Source: UMGS1663 sp963558185 (GTDB lineage: Bacteria > Bacillota > Clostridia > TANB77 > CAG-508). From it: DNA of 64,000 bases. Location: positions 5,960 through 69,959 of the forward strand of contig CAUWFE010000006.1 of NCBI GenBank assembly GCA_963558185.1, read 5' to 3'. Under the pieces are notes generated by a model that saw only the letters and a program-made list of their open reading frames with translations, did not search any database and was not told the origin of the DNA. A program made the position numbers and the translations under genes. Below are positions 17,614 to 27,160 of this stretch, one piece after another; the first letter of the stretch is position 1; every line of letters begins with the position of its first letter.

Positions 17614-18900
17614 TTATACACTAAAAGAAAATTCAAAGTCTCCATCTGCTTTTAAATGTATTACAATTGTCTTTTCCTGCATTTTTGTATCATCATCTGC
17701 ATTTATTATTTGTATGGTGTAAATATAATTATCATCTTGTGCTTCTAATTTAGTGTATTTAAATTCATTTGTTTTATAGAAGTTAGCTTTTGCATAGTTT
17801 TCAAAATCTGCTTGCTCTCTAAAATAGTTTTGTTTGAAGCTATTTGCAAGTTTAGAATATACGAATTTGTAATCTTGATTATTTAGGGCTTTTCTTACTC
17901 TATCTACTTGCATTGCAATTTTAGTTTCTGCATTTGCTGAATTATATTTGCTTATAAATTGTGGTAATATTAATGTGTAGTCATCTAATATTACTGTATA
18001 TTGCATTGGCGAAGTTTCTTTGAAAATATAGTAATTTTCATTTTGGTCTATGCAGATATATTCTGTGTATCCTGTGTAATGTGTTACTAAATATTTTTCC
18101 ATTCTAGCTGTTTTTATCTCTTCTTTTTTTATTTCTATATATCGCTTAAATTGCTCAAATGTGGAAAATCTTTTATTTTTATACTCTAAATTTAAATTTT
18201 TGTAAATTAATTCTGGTTTAGATAATACTGTTTTTTTGTAAAAGTCTAAATATTTTTTTACTAATATTTCATCATTTATTTTTTGATATACAAACATATT
18301 TGAACCATTTTTATCTATTTTTTGTTGATTTAGACTTGGTATTTTTATATTTGCTATTTCTTCTACATTTTCAGTTATTGGCTCTATAGAATAAGTATTT
18401 TGAATAATATCAATATTAACGTATATATTTATTTCTTGAATATATTCATAATTTATATTTTCTATAAATCCATTCACTACAAATGTTAATATATTATCAT
18501 TTTGTTGCTTTGCATACATTTTTGATGGTACAAAAAACACTTTATCATTAATATTAAATACATATTTACTAACATTGTCTTTTGTAATATTATTTTCTTT
18601 TATATAATTTTCGCTTAATAGATAATACAAATTTTCGTCTTGAATTTTGATATCTTCTTCATTTTCTTCTATATTTCTATTATAAATATAATCAAAATAA
18701 GCTTGTATACAGTTACTTATTGTATAAAAATCAGCGCTATTATCTACTTCTTTCAATTCATTTTCTTTATATAAAAGTATTTCTTCTTTTTCTGCAATAA
18801 AACTATTTTCATTCATATATATCAATAATACCCCTACGGTTAAAATTCCTATAAAAATGAGTATTAATAATGTAATTATAATAATTTTTATTTTTTTCAT
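17614..18900 (-). CDS. Membrane-anchored protein with NTF2-like C-terminus (T4SS block)
   Basis: 428 residues from the ATG at 18900, which follows AGGAGG; an in-frame ATG at 18924 has no ribosome binding site. One N-terminal helix (residues 3-26) anchors an extracytoplasmic domain. The last ~100 residues (AMQVDRVRKALNNQDYKFVY to the end) have the helix-then-sheet pattern of NTF2-like folds, the fold of VirB8/TcpC conjugation proteins. Family-level identity is not certain. It sits just downstream of the cell-wall hydrolase gene, where Gram-positive conjugative systems often place such proteins. Confidence 0.55.
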   Translation of the reverse strand: MKKIKIIIITLLILIFIGILTVGVLLIYMNENSFIAEKEEILLYKENELKEVDNSADFYTISNCIQAYFDYIYNRNIEENEEDIKIQDENLYYLLSENYIKENNITKDNVSKYVFNINDKVFFVPSKMYAKQQNDNILTFVVNGFIENINYEYIQEINIYVNIDIIQNTYSIEPITENVEEIANIKIPSLNQQKIDKNGSNMFVYQKINDEILVKKYLDFYKKTVLSKPELIYKNLNLEYKNKRFSTFEQFKRYIEIKKEEIKTARMEKYLVTHYTGYTEYICIDQNENYYIFKETSPMQYTVILDDYTLILPQFISKYNSANAETKIAMQVDRVRKALNNQDYKFVYSKLANSFKQNYFREQADFENYAKANFYKTNEFKYTKLEAQDDNYIYTIQIINADDDTKMQEKTIVIHLKADGDFEFSFSV

Positions 18901-18959
18901 GCTATACCTCCTAATATTAGGCATTTATATTTTAATTATAATAAAATATTATAATTTAT

Positions 18960-21458
18960 TTACATTTTACTTATAATTGCTTTAAAGCTAAGTGGTCCTC
19001 CTTTTTTTCTTTTTTGATCTGCCACTTTATTAAAGGCTTCTAATGTTTTATATGGTCCATCAAGTCCACTACCTGAATCTAGTACATAAAATCTATATCC
19101 TTGTGCTTTATACTCTTCTGGTACAGGTACTATAGCTAAAACGTGACCTGGTACTCTTCCTATGGCACATTTACCTTGTTCTAAAGCTGACATAACAACT
19201 TCAAAACTATATTCTCCTACTGTAGATTTTAATTGATAATTTTTCTGTAAAAATCCATTATTACATATTCCACTATACACACTTCCTTGCCCTGGAGAAT
19301 AATAACTTGTATAATTTGGAAAATAACTTTCTAATGCTGTAACAAAGCTATCTGGATTTACATTTTCATTTCCTGTTAGCCCTGAAACTATCATAGCCAT
19401 ACTTGTAGGTCCACATCCTGAAGTAGAAATATTTGAACTTCCAAATTTCCTATATGCATAATTTCTTTGATAATAATGTGGGAATACATATTCTCCTGAA
19501 ACAACCTTCTCTGCCTTAGAAAAATCTTCAGATGAGCCACCTTGAAAATCTTCACTAGTTTTTCCATTATACTTATCATAGTATCCTTGTCCTCTTGAAA
19601 TTCTTGTTGACATACTTGAATTTGCTGCATCTTTATCAGGTCTTTCAAAAATATAGCAAAATGCTTTTGTAGCAGTTCCTATATCTTGTGTATTTAAAAA
19701 GTCATCTATAGTATATCTGTTACCATCATATTTTGAGGAACTTGCACTTCCTAATTGATAAGAAGCATATCCATCTGCTCCTCCTCCAGGAGTTAATTCT
19801 GCTATTAAAAATTGAATTTGCAATTCTGCATCTTGCCATTCTTTTCCTTGTGCATTTGCATATGCTCTTAACATTTTATTTCTACTTGCTGTCCATTGAG
19901 CTAATCCAATACCTCCTGTTTCTACTGTTTTTCCACCCTCCACAGCTTGTGGATTTAGTCCTCCTGATTCATAATCTAAATTTCCCATAGCACCAGCTGC
20001 TGCAATGTCACTATATCCTAATTCTTTTAATGCACACCATACTTTTTCAGCAACAGTTCCTCCTACTAAAGATGAACCTGGATTAAATGCTACCCATGAA
20101 AAATCAATATCTAACTCTGTTACTCCAAAGTCATTTCCTGTCATTAAATATAACATATATCTAAATTGTTGTATAAGAACTTCATTGTCAACATTCTCAT
20201 TAAATAAATTTATTAATAATGAAGCATTAACATTAACTACTGAATTATAAGGTGCTCCTATTATTGTAGATAATGGATTTTCATTTGCATGATATCTAGT
20301 TTTTAATATATTTTTAAATTCAACATTTTTAAAATAAGGAGCTTGGTCAGGTCCTTGAGAATAACTATTTGTTGTAGTAGTTATTGTTTCATTATCTCCA
20401 CCAGATACTGTTACTGTAACTTTGTTATTATATATCATTGCTTTTCTATAAAAGATAGTATCTGCTCTTGTAATTAATGGTGTTAAACTATTATATCTTT
20501 CCCATGATTCTCTTGTTACTGTATTTCCTTCATCATCCTCTTCTTCCCATTCTCTATGAATTGTTGTTTCTGTATCTTGCAGTGTTAATACTACTTTTGA
20601 CTTTTCTATTTCTTCGGCTAATTTATACACAAATTCTGGATTTTCTGTTACCATATATAAGTCTAATAAAAATGTATATGGAACTCTAAATTGTGACACC
20701 AATGATTTATAACTACTTATAGTCATTAAAGTGTATTGTTCTCCACCTGTTTCTTTATTTGATGTATATGTTGCTACTACTAAATTCCCTGAAGGATCCA
20801 TTGAGAAATGCGAACCATCTGGACTATTTTTAAATGATTCATAATCAGTATATGTAAGTAAATTACCTACTGTGCTCTCTTCTGTTCCAGATTCATCTCT
20901 TGAATTTGTTTTTCTAATTTCAATTGTTCCTTGTACTCCTCTATCACTTGTTTTAGGTAATACTGTTGTTGCTTCTGCTTCTAAAAACTTTTTTACATAC
21001 CTTTCGCCTAGTTCATATCCTTCTTCTGCTAGTTGTTTTAAAATGTCATTTACTTGCTCTTCTTTTATTTGTATTCCTTCACTAGAATTAGTAAAGAAGT
21101 CTACTATTGACTGTCCTATTCCTGAAAATAAATCAGCCACTTTATTTACTATTCCAACAATTGATAGTGCTATAGCAATTAATAATATAATTTGTAAGAA
21201 AATTGGTAAAATTGCTATTAAACCTTTAACAAATAAACCTATTACTTTAGCTTTTGCTGCTTTTTTTGCTTTTTTCTTCATTTTATCTTTTAAAGCTTTT
21301 TCTGCTTTTGCTTTTGCACTATTCATAGCATTTTTTGCTAATTTTTTTTCTATTTGTTTTGTTTTTTCTGAAACTTCTGCATATGCTTGCTGTGTACTTT
21401 GTTGTTCTTGTTGCTCCTCTTGTGACTCTTGTTGCTCTAGTCTTTCTTCATCATCCAT
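18960..21458 (-). CDS. T4SS-associated bifunctional cell-wall hydrolase (lysozyme-like plus C39-type peptidase)
   Basis: 832 residues. A Gln/Glu-rich then Lys/Ala-rich cytoplasmic head, a membrane segment near 75-115, a linker domain, a phage-tail-tip-lysozyme-like domain from about 469 (AAAGAMGNLDYESGGL, with the likely catalytic Glu, and TGGIGLAQW), and a papain/C39-like peptidase from about 650 (GCGPTSMAM with the nucleophile Cys near 682; GHVLAIV His near 769). The same two-enzyme plan is used by CwlT of Tn916-type elements to open peptidoglycan for the secretion channel. It is the best single marker that the cluster is a Gram-positive T4SS. Confidence 0.8.
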   Translation of the reverse strand: MDDEERLEQQESQEEQQEQQSTQQAYAEVSEKTKQIEKKLAKNAMNSAKAKAEKALKDKMKKKAKKAAKAKVIGLFVKGLIAILPIFLQIILLIAIALSIVGIVNKVADLFSGIGQSIVDFFTNSSEGIQIKEEQVNDILKQLAEEGYELGERYVKKFLEAEATTVLPKTSDRGVQGTIEIRKTNSRDESGTEESTVGNLLTYTDYESFKNSPDGSHFSMDPSGNLVVATYTSNKETGGEQYTLMTISSYKSLVSQFRVPYTFLLDLYMVTENPEFVYKLAEEIEKSKVVLTLQDTETTIHREWEEEDDEGNTVTRESWERYNSLTPLITRADTIFYRKAMIYNNKVTVTVSGGDNETITTTTNSYSQGPDQAPYFKNVEFKNILKTRYHANENPLSTIIGAPYNSVVNVNASLLINLFNENVDNEVLIQQFRYMLYLMTGNDFGVTELDIDFSWVAFNPGSSLVGGTVAEKVWCALKELGYSDIAAAGAMGNLDYESGGLNPQAVEGGKTVETGGIGLAQWTASRNKMLRAYANAQGKEWQDAELQIQFLIAELTPGGGADGYASYQLGSASSSKYDGNRYTIDDFLNTQDIGTATKAFCYIFERPDKDAANSSMSTRISRGQGYYDKYNGKTSEDFQGGSSEDFSKAEKVVSGEYVFPHYYQRNYAYRKFGSSNISTSGCGPTSMAMIVSGLTGNENVNPDSFVTALESYFPNYTSYYSPGQGSVYSGICNNGFLQKNYQLKSTVGEYSFEVVMSALEQGKCAIGRVPGHVLAIVPVPEEYKAQGYRFYVLDSGSGLDGPYKTLEAFNKVADQKRKKGGPLSFKAIISKM

Positions 21459-21477
21459 AATATCACCTCTTTACTAG

Positions 21478-22395
21478 CTATATTTTTACTTGTATGTTAA
21501 ATTTATTAGTAGTATTTAATACTTGTATTTTTTCAAATGTTATATTTTGTAATGTGTCATTTTTATTATATATTTTCATAAATGTTACTTTTAGTGGAAT
21601 TTTAGAGTTTGCTTTTAATATTAAATTTGAATTTGTAATTTCACTTAAACTCGCTAAATATTTCTTCTCTTTTTCATCTTGTAAATACCATTGTGTTCCA
21701 TTAGATATATTATATAATTCAATATCATTTGAGGTATTATTTTCAAATGTAATATCATATATTCTATTGTTTAGATATATACTTTCACTATTTATTTTTA
21801 CATTAATTCCTTCATAGCTGGCTTTTTTATTAATCTCATTTCTTCCAATAAATTTATTTATATTTAAATAATATACATCTTTTTTCTTTACTACTGTTAT
21901 ATAATCTTCAAATGTTTGTTTTTCATCATAGCCACCTATTGCTAAAGCATCATTTTCAAATCTAACCTTATATGTTGTTTTATTGTCATTACTTATCCAA
22001 TTTTGTAAATTATACTTTTTATATTGTGAAAATATAATTTTATAATAATTGTTAATAAATTCTTCTATAGTTGGAAATACTTCTTGTTTGCATTCTTCTG
22101 AAAGTAAACTATATGCTTGTTTTGTTTTTCCTTCATTACAATAAGTTATAAAATTATCTATTATTGTATTGTTTTGTATTGCTTCACTATCACTTATAGT
22201 TCCTTCACCTAATACTGATTCTGTTTTATATATTTCTGATTTATCTTCATTTATTTTGTTTTGTTGTTCTCTATTTTGTATTTTTGCTGCCTCATTTAAT
22301 GCTTGAATAATACATAAACTTATTATAATTATAAATATAATTGCTATTACTAGTTTCCAATGCTTCCTTATATATCTAATATATTTATTAATCAT
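21478..22395 (-). CDS. Membrane-anchored NTF2-like protein of the T4SS block
   Basis: 305 residues from the ATG at 22395 (AAAGGAT upstream; the longer ORF start at 22467 lies inside a hairpin). A membrane helix at about residues 11-31 precedes an extracytoplasmic NTF2-like domain (NFITYCNEGKTKQAYSLLSE) and a second beta-rich domain. This resembles VirB8/TcpC-like scaffold proteins of Gram-positive conjugation systems, though similarity is only at fold level as judged by eye. The stop lies 20 nt before the start of the hydrolase gene. Confidence 0.55.
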   Translation of the reverse strand: MINKYIRYIRKHWKLVIAIIFIIIISLCIIQALNEAAKIQNREQQNKINEDKSEIYKTESVLGEGTISDSEAIQNNTIIDNFITYCNEGKTKQAYSLLSEECKQEVFPTIEEFINNYYKIIFSQYKKYNLQNWISNDNKTTYKVRFENDALAIGGYDEKQTFEDYITVVKKKDVYYLNINKFIGRNEINKKASYEGINVKINSESIYLNNRIYDITFENNTSNDIELYNISNGTQWYLQDEKEKKYLASLSEITNSNLILKANSKIPLKVTFMKIYNKNDTLQNITFEKIQVLNTTNKFNIQVKI

Positions 22396-22415
22396 ATTTC
22401 TACATCCTTTCTCTC

Positions 22416-22467
22416 TTGGTATTATATAAGGAAAGTAACATATACTACTTTCCTTATATAATACCAA
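22416..22467. repeat. Perfect 22-bp inverted repeat (hairpin)
   Basis: Arms 22416-22437 and 22446-22467 are exact reverse complements with an 8-nt loop; the core is TATTATATAAGGAAAGTA. It lies in the leader of the NTF2-like gene. It resembles hairpins at 36890-36930 and 39912-39951. Confidence 0.85.
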
Positions 22468-22507
22468 AAGGAACTTGTCCTTTTGGATTTTTGCTATATA
22501 GCAAGGT
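22465..22507. repeat. Two further palindromes next to the 22-bp hairpin
   Basis: CCAAAAGGA pairs with TCCTTTTGG around a short loop, and TTGCTATATAGCAA is self-complementary. With the 22-bp repeat they form a three-hairpin cluster between two co-directional genes. Confidence 0.6.
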
Positions 22508-22555
22508 TAATTTTTATTTACTCATGCATATTCAAGATAATACGAAGCTATTTTA

Positions 22556-25168
22556 TTATAAACCTCTTTGTTCTCTTATTAATTGATAATATTTTCTTGT
22601 ATTTTCTTCTGCTGCTTTTTTATTCATACCGCTATTTACTAATACATTTTCTAGTGCAACTCTTCTATTTTCAAATTTTTCGTTATCCCTTACTACGTCA
22701 TCACTCATTTTACTACTTTCTTGTGATACACCAATTGCTAAATTATGGGCAGCATTAGTTCTTTCTTCTTCTGAACTATATCTTTCTCTAAATTCTTCTG
22801 AATTTTTAATTTTATTTTCTATGCTTATTCCTTCTTTAATTCTGTCTAAATCAGTAACACCTGCATTGTAAAATGTTGATGCTTGTTTCATAACCTCATC
22901 TAATTCTTTTTTGTTTGTAATATTCATTTTTTGTCTGAAGAATTCTCTGTTTTCTGTACTTCTAGCAAAATCTTTTGCTTGTTTTGCTAGCTTCTTCTGT
23001 TCCATTGCATCTTCATCTCCTGCACCTATACGAACATCTTCTACGAATGATGATACTCCTGATGCAGTGCTTCCTATCGCATTACCAGCCATATTTCCTA
23101 CAGCATTTCCTAATGCATTAGTTGCCATAGCTGCACCAGCAAACATAGCTCCTGCATTTTTTCCACCAGATACAATAGTTCCTGCTGCTGCTACTGATGC
23201 CATTCCTGTACCAATAGCTGCTTTTGTACCTAATTTTGCTACTTTTCCTAAACCTCTTAGTCCTGCTTTTCCAGCACTTGCTGCAATTCCTTTGGCTCCT
23301 CCTGCTGCTGTATATCTCTTTCCTGCTGCATACCTTATACCATTAGCATATCTTCCCAATGTTCCTCTAACTCCTGTTATATTTCTTGGTTCTGGCTGCG
23401 CATTAGGAGTAAGCCTTTCTGGTCCTCCATCTACTACAACATCAGCTGGGCTACCAGTTCCTCCACTTGTTCTTGTAGGAGATGGTGAATTAGCAGATGG
23501 TGGTACTAAAATTCCTGCTGAATTTGTTCTCCAATTACTCGTATCTGTACCAGCTATTATCGAAGGAGCTGTGCCATGATTTCCGCTTACTGTACTATCA
23601 TTTGCTCCTGTTCCTGTAATTATTGCACTATTTCCACTTTCTCCTGAATTATCACTACTTCCTGTTCCTTCAAAGTTGTTTTGCATTAATGCATTTTTTC
23701 CTGCTTTTTTAGCATTTGGATCTTTCATTGGTTTATTAGTTTTATTATCTTGTGTTCTTATTTTTTGTGAATTTCCACTATTTGAAGAACTTTTACTATG
23801 ATTTTTTCCGAACTTTCCAAAAGTATCTAACATTTTAGAAGCTACCATTCCTCCTGCAAATCCTCCTAATGAAGAATCTGTTTGTCCATTTCTAAAGTTA
23901 AACATTGCCTTCAATAATTTTTCTGCTGGCAATATAAACGCTAATGCTGCTAATGAATATAGCACATTGGTTGCTGCTAATTGAATTGCTGAACTTACTA
24001 ATACTGTATATATCATTAAATGCAATGGTTGCAATAATGCATTAAATATGTATTCTTTAAGCCACATCCCAAAAGCTTGTGCTTTTCCATCATTTGCTTT
24101 ATCTATTGGATATGTCAATGCTACCATTGGTGCTATTAATGTTAAAAATGTCATATTTAATAACCTTTTTAGATATGTAAAAGTAAACATTGCGGTATAT
24201 ATAGTTAATGCCATATATACTACCATATAGATTAATTTTTTACTTGCTGATTTGTATTGCTGTTGGAATCTTGCCGCACCAAGTAAAGATGTTGTAAATT
24301 CAAAGGTCTTATCTTCTTTTATTGATACACCATAATCCTCTAATGCATTATTTACACTTGAGTCTTCTGAACTGCCAGTTATCGTTGCTGGTGGTTCTTT
24401 AGTTAATTCTCCATCTGTTTCAACAACTTTTATTATTACCTCTTTTGTTCCATCACCCTGTGAAGTTGTTATCATCTCTGTAAATGCTTCTGTCATTCCT
24501 AATGTAAATGCCATAATGTAATGTAAGAAAAATACTAAACATAGTGCTACTAACCAGTCCATTAGGCTTTGCTTATATTTTGCTTTTTCAGGATTGCTTG
24601 AACTTATTATCATTCTAATTGCTAAATATACGAGTACAGATAATAAGCCTACTATAGCTAAATTTCTTAAAGCTGAATACCAACTAGCTACAATATCTCG
24701 TAATGTTTCTATTGAAGATCTACCTGTATCTGCTCCTAACATAGTATCATCTGTTTCAGATTTAAAAAAGTTAATATCTAGTGCTGCAACTTTTCCTGAA
24801 AATATTTGTGCTGGTGTATATTCAATATTGGGTACTGTGTATTCACCTTCAAATAAATCTTTTTTATCAAATATAATGGTTGCAAGTTGGTTCCTATCTT
24901 TTTCATCTGGTTCATGTGCTTCCTTCCACTCTTCTGTAATCTTGTCTTCAGGTATAACCACATCAGGGCTTCCACCTATCATTGCTAATTGCAATAAGTA
25001 ATTTGCTCCATCAAATAATGTTGTAAATAGAAATGATATTGGTCTTACTACCCAGTCTATCATGTCATTTGCTTTACTATAATTTGGTACTATAAAGTTG
25101 AACAATAACAATATAATTAAGCCTACGATAATCTTTTGTGTTCTCTTTTTATTTGTAAAGATTTTCAC
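22556..25168 (-). CDS. VirB6/TrbL-like polytopic membrane protein of the T4SS
   Basis: 870 residues. A cleavable or anchoring N-terminal helix, an extracytoplasmic stretch, then six to eight membrane helices up to about residue 430 (for example LRNLAIVGLLSVLVYLAIRM and LTLIAPMVALTYPIDKA). A long soluble C-terminal region is Ser/Asn/Gly- and Ala-rich and ends in charged helices. Hydrophobic core plus long cytoplasmic tail is typical of the channel component in Gram-positive T4SSs. It follows the VirB4 gene by 12 nt. The assignment rests on topology and neighbours. Confidence 0.7.
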   Translation of the reverse strand: MKIFTNKKRTQKIIVGLIILLLFNFIVPNYSKANDMIDWVVRPISFLFTTLFDGANYLLQLAMIGGSPDVVIPEDKITEEWKEAHEPDEKDRNQLATIIFDKKDLFEGEYTVPNIEYTPAQIFSGKVAALDINFFKSETDDTMLGADTGRSSIETLRDIVASWYSALRNLAIVGLLSVLVYLAIRMIISSSNPEKAKYKQSLMDWLVALCLVFFLHYIMAFTLGMTEAFTEMITTSQGDGTKEVIIKVVETDGELTKEPPATITGSSEDSSVNNALEDYGVSIKEDKTFEFTTSLLGAARFQQQYKSASKKLIYMVVYMALTIYTAMFTFTYLKRLLNMTFLTLIAPMVALTYPIDKANDGKAQAFGMWLKEYIFNALLQPLHLMIYTVLVSSAIQLAATNVLYSLAALAFILPAEKLLKAMFNFRNGQTDSSLGGFAGGMVASKMLDTFGKFGKNHSKSSSNSGNSQKIRTQDNKTNKPMKDPNAKKAGKNALMQNNFEGTGSSDNSGESGNSAIITGTGANDSTVSGNHGTAPSIIAGTDTSNWRTNSAGILVPPSANSPSPTRTSGGTGSPADVVVDGGPERLTPNAQPEPRNITGVRGTLGRYANGIRYAAGKRYTAAGGAKGIAASAGKAGLRGLGKVAKLGTKAAIGTGMASVAAAGTIVSGGKNAGAMFAGAAMATNALGNAVGNMAGNAIGSTASGVSSFVEDVRIGAGDEDAMEQKKLAKQAKDFARSTENREFFRQKMNITNKKELDEVMKQASTFYNAGVTDLDRIKEGISIENKIKNSEEFRERYSSEEERTNAAHNLAIGVSQESSKMSDDVVRDNEKFENRRVALENVLVNSGMNKKAAEENTRKYYQLIREQRGL

Positions 25169-25180
25169 TTCATTCCCCCC

Positions 25181-27160
25181 TTATTGTTCTTCTCTCCCTT
25201 TACGTAATTTTACTAATTTATTTAAGTTTGTTTCCATAAATTCAAATTCTTTTGATGTAGGTTGAATTTGTAATATTGCTGTATCTCCACCTACTTTTAA
25301 TAATCCTTCACCTTTAAAACATGTTGTTAAAAAGTTTGCTTCACCTTCGCTTAATTTAAATACTTCTTTTAAATATGCAATTTCTGATTTATCTTGTGCT
25401 AAGAATAATTTTGTATCTGAAGATGTTAATACTGCTTGTGCTTCTGGTTTTTCATAGAAGTCTTGGAATCTTTGAGATATAATTGCTAATGATACATTTC
25501 TTTTTCTTGCACGTCTTGCCATTGTATTTAAGAAGTCTACCGCTTCTGGATATGGTAATAGCATCCACGCTTCGTCTACTAGTACTCTTTTCTTTGAAGC
25601 TTTTTTTCTGTCTTCACTATTTTTCTTAACATATTTTTCCCATATCCAAGATAGAAGAATTTGCTGTGCTAATGGTCTTGCAAATCTTTCCTCTAATTGT
25701 GAAATATCTAAGTTTATAAATAAAGAATCTCCTAATAAGTCAAATGTAGATTGTCCATCAAAATATGCCATTTGCCCATCATATTCTCTAATATATTGTT
25801 TCATAACTTTTAACAAATAACTATAATGGAATTTATAATCTGAATTTTGGTTTTCTTTTGCTTTTCTTTCTATTCTTTTATACCAAGATCCAATTGTTGG
25901 CATTAACTTTTTTTCTTTTCCTAACATATTTCCATATTCATCTGGCTTACTTTCATACAAACTTGCTGGGTCACTTGTTATTTTTAAACTTGCATATTCC
26001 TCTGCTACTGATTCTGCAATAATTTGTTTTGTTAACTCGTTTACTTCTGTACTTCTTGTACTTCCCCTTGCCATAGTAAGTAAAGCTTGTGTTACGTCTT
26101 CTACTTTACTCTCAACATTTACAACAACTCTATCTCTACCTGTAATTTCATCTTTTACAATTTCTGATTCTACATCAAATAAATTTATAACTGTTTTAGA
26201 TGTTGGACTTAATACTACATTAATTCCTCCTAAGCTCTCTGCAACTATACTATACTCACCTTCAGCATCTAAAGCTAAACTTTGTATTCCCATAAGTACT
26301 GCTGACCTTGATACTAATGTTTTCATAGTAACAGATTTACCAGCACCAGATTTAGCAAATATTACCATGTTATAATTTGTTAATGAACCATGAAAATTAT
26401 CAAATAAAATCGGTACTCCTGTTTGCTTATTAAATCCTAATGGAATTCCTGTTGGATGTCCTACTTCTGAAGTAGTAAATGGAAATACTGTTCCCATTGA
26501 TCTACGATCAAATGTATGAGTTTTTTTCATTTTATCTGCCATAAGTGGTAAATTTGATTTAAAAGCTTCTTCTTGCATTCCCCATGCACTTTTTACTCCA
26601 ACTAAACTTTTTGACATTTCTGTTGCTAATAATTTTGTATATCTATCTAAGTCTTCCAAACTGTATGCAAATAAAGTTGATACAATTGATGCTTCATATA
26701 ATTTGTTGAAACCTGCTGAAATTTCATCTCTTAATTGTTCTGTTTCTGCTCTTTTTTGTGCTAAGTCACTTTCTCTGTTTATATTCCCTCTATCTGCTGC
26801 AACAATTCTTTCTGTTTCAATTTCATTTATAACTCTATTTAATTCATTTTGAGACCTTGATTCTTGTATTGGATTAATGTATATTGAAGTATTAATATCT
26901 CCAAACATATACATATCTCTAAATAATTCTGGGAATGTACACATTCTTGGTAATGATGATACAAAGAAACTTCTTGCATATCTTTTTACATTAGATACTA
27001 TCTCTAAATGGTCTATATTGCTTGCGTCTATACCTGCTGGTGCAATTAATTCTTTAATTGTTTTTTTCTTTAATATTGTATATTCCCCTGGATTTGTGTA
27101 GTCGCTATTTTGCCTGCTTTGTAGTTCTTCTTTTTCTTGTCTTTTTTTCTTCCCCAACAT
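25181..27160 (-). CDS. virB4: VirB4-type T4SS ATPase
   Basis: 659 residues. The Walker A sequence AKSGAGKSVTMKTL is near 268 and Walker B RVLVDEAWMLLP near 524. A TRSTEVNELT segment and the late SDTKLFLAQD motif are typical of VirB4/TraC/ConE ATPases. It powers assembly and substrate passage at the inner face of the membrane. The ATG at 27160 follows GGAGG at slightly long spacing, and the first 56 nt overlap the end of the upstream gene. This is the most secure T4SS call in the block. Confidence 0.92.
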   Translation of the reverse strand: MLGKKKRQEKEELQSRQNSDYTNPGEYTILKKKTIKELIAPAGIDASNIDHLEIVSNVKRYARSFFVSSLPRMCTFPELFRDMYMFGDINTSIYINPIQESRSQNELNRVINEIETERIVAADRGNINRESDLAQKRAETEQLRDEISAGFNKLYEASIVSTLFAYSLEDLDRYTKLLATEMSKSLVGVKSAWGMQEEAFKSNLPLMADKMKKTHTFDRRSMGTVFPFTTSEVGHPTGIPLGFNKQTGVPILFDNFHGSLTNYNMVIFAKSGAGKSVTMKTLVSRSAVLMGIQSLALDAEGEYSIVAESLGGINVVLSPTSKTVINLFDVESEIVKDEITGRDRVVVNVESKVEDVTQALLTMARGSTRSTEVNELTKQIIAESVAEEYASLKITSDPASLYESKPDEYGNMLGKEKKLMPTIGSWYKRIERKAKENQNSDYKFHYSYLLKVMKQYIREYDGQMAYFDGQSTFDLLGDSLFINLDISQLEERFARPLAQQILLSWIWEKYVKKNSEDRKKASKKRVLVDEAWMLLPYPEAVDFLNTMARRARKRNVSLAIISQRFQDFYEKPEAQAVLTSSDTKLFLAQDKSEIAYLKEVFKLSEGEANFLTTCFKGEGLLKVGGDTAILQIQPTSKEFEFMETNLNKLVKLRKGREEQ

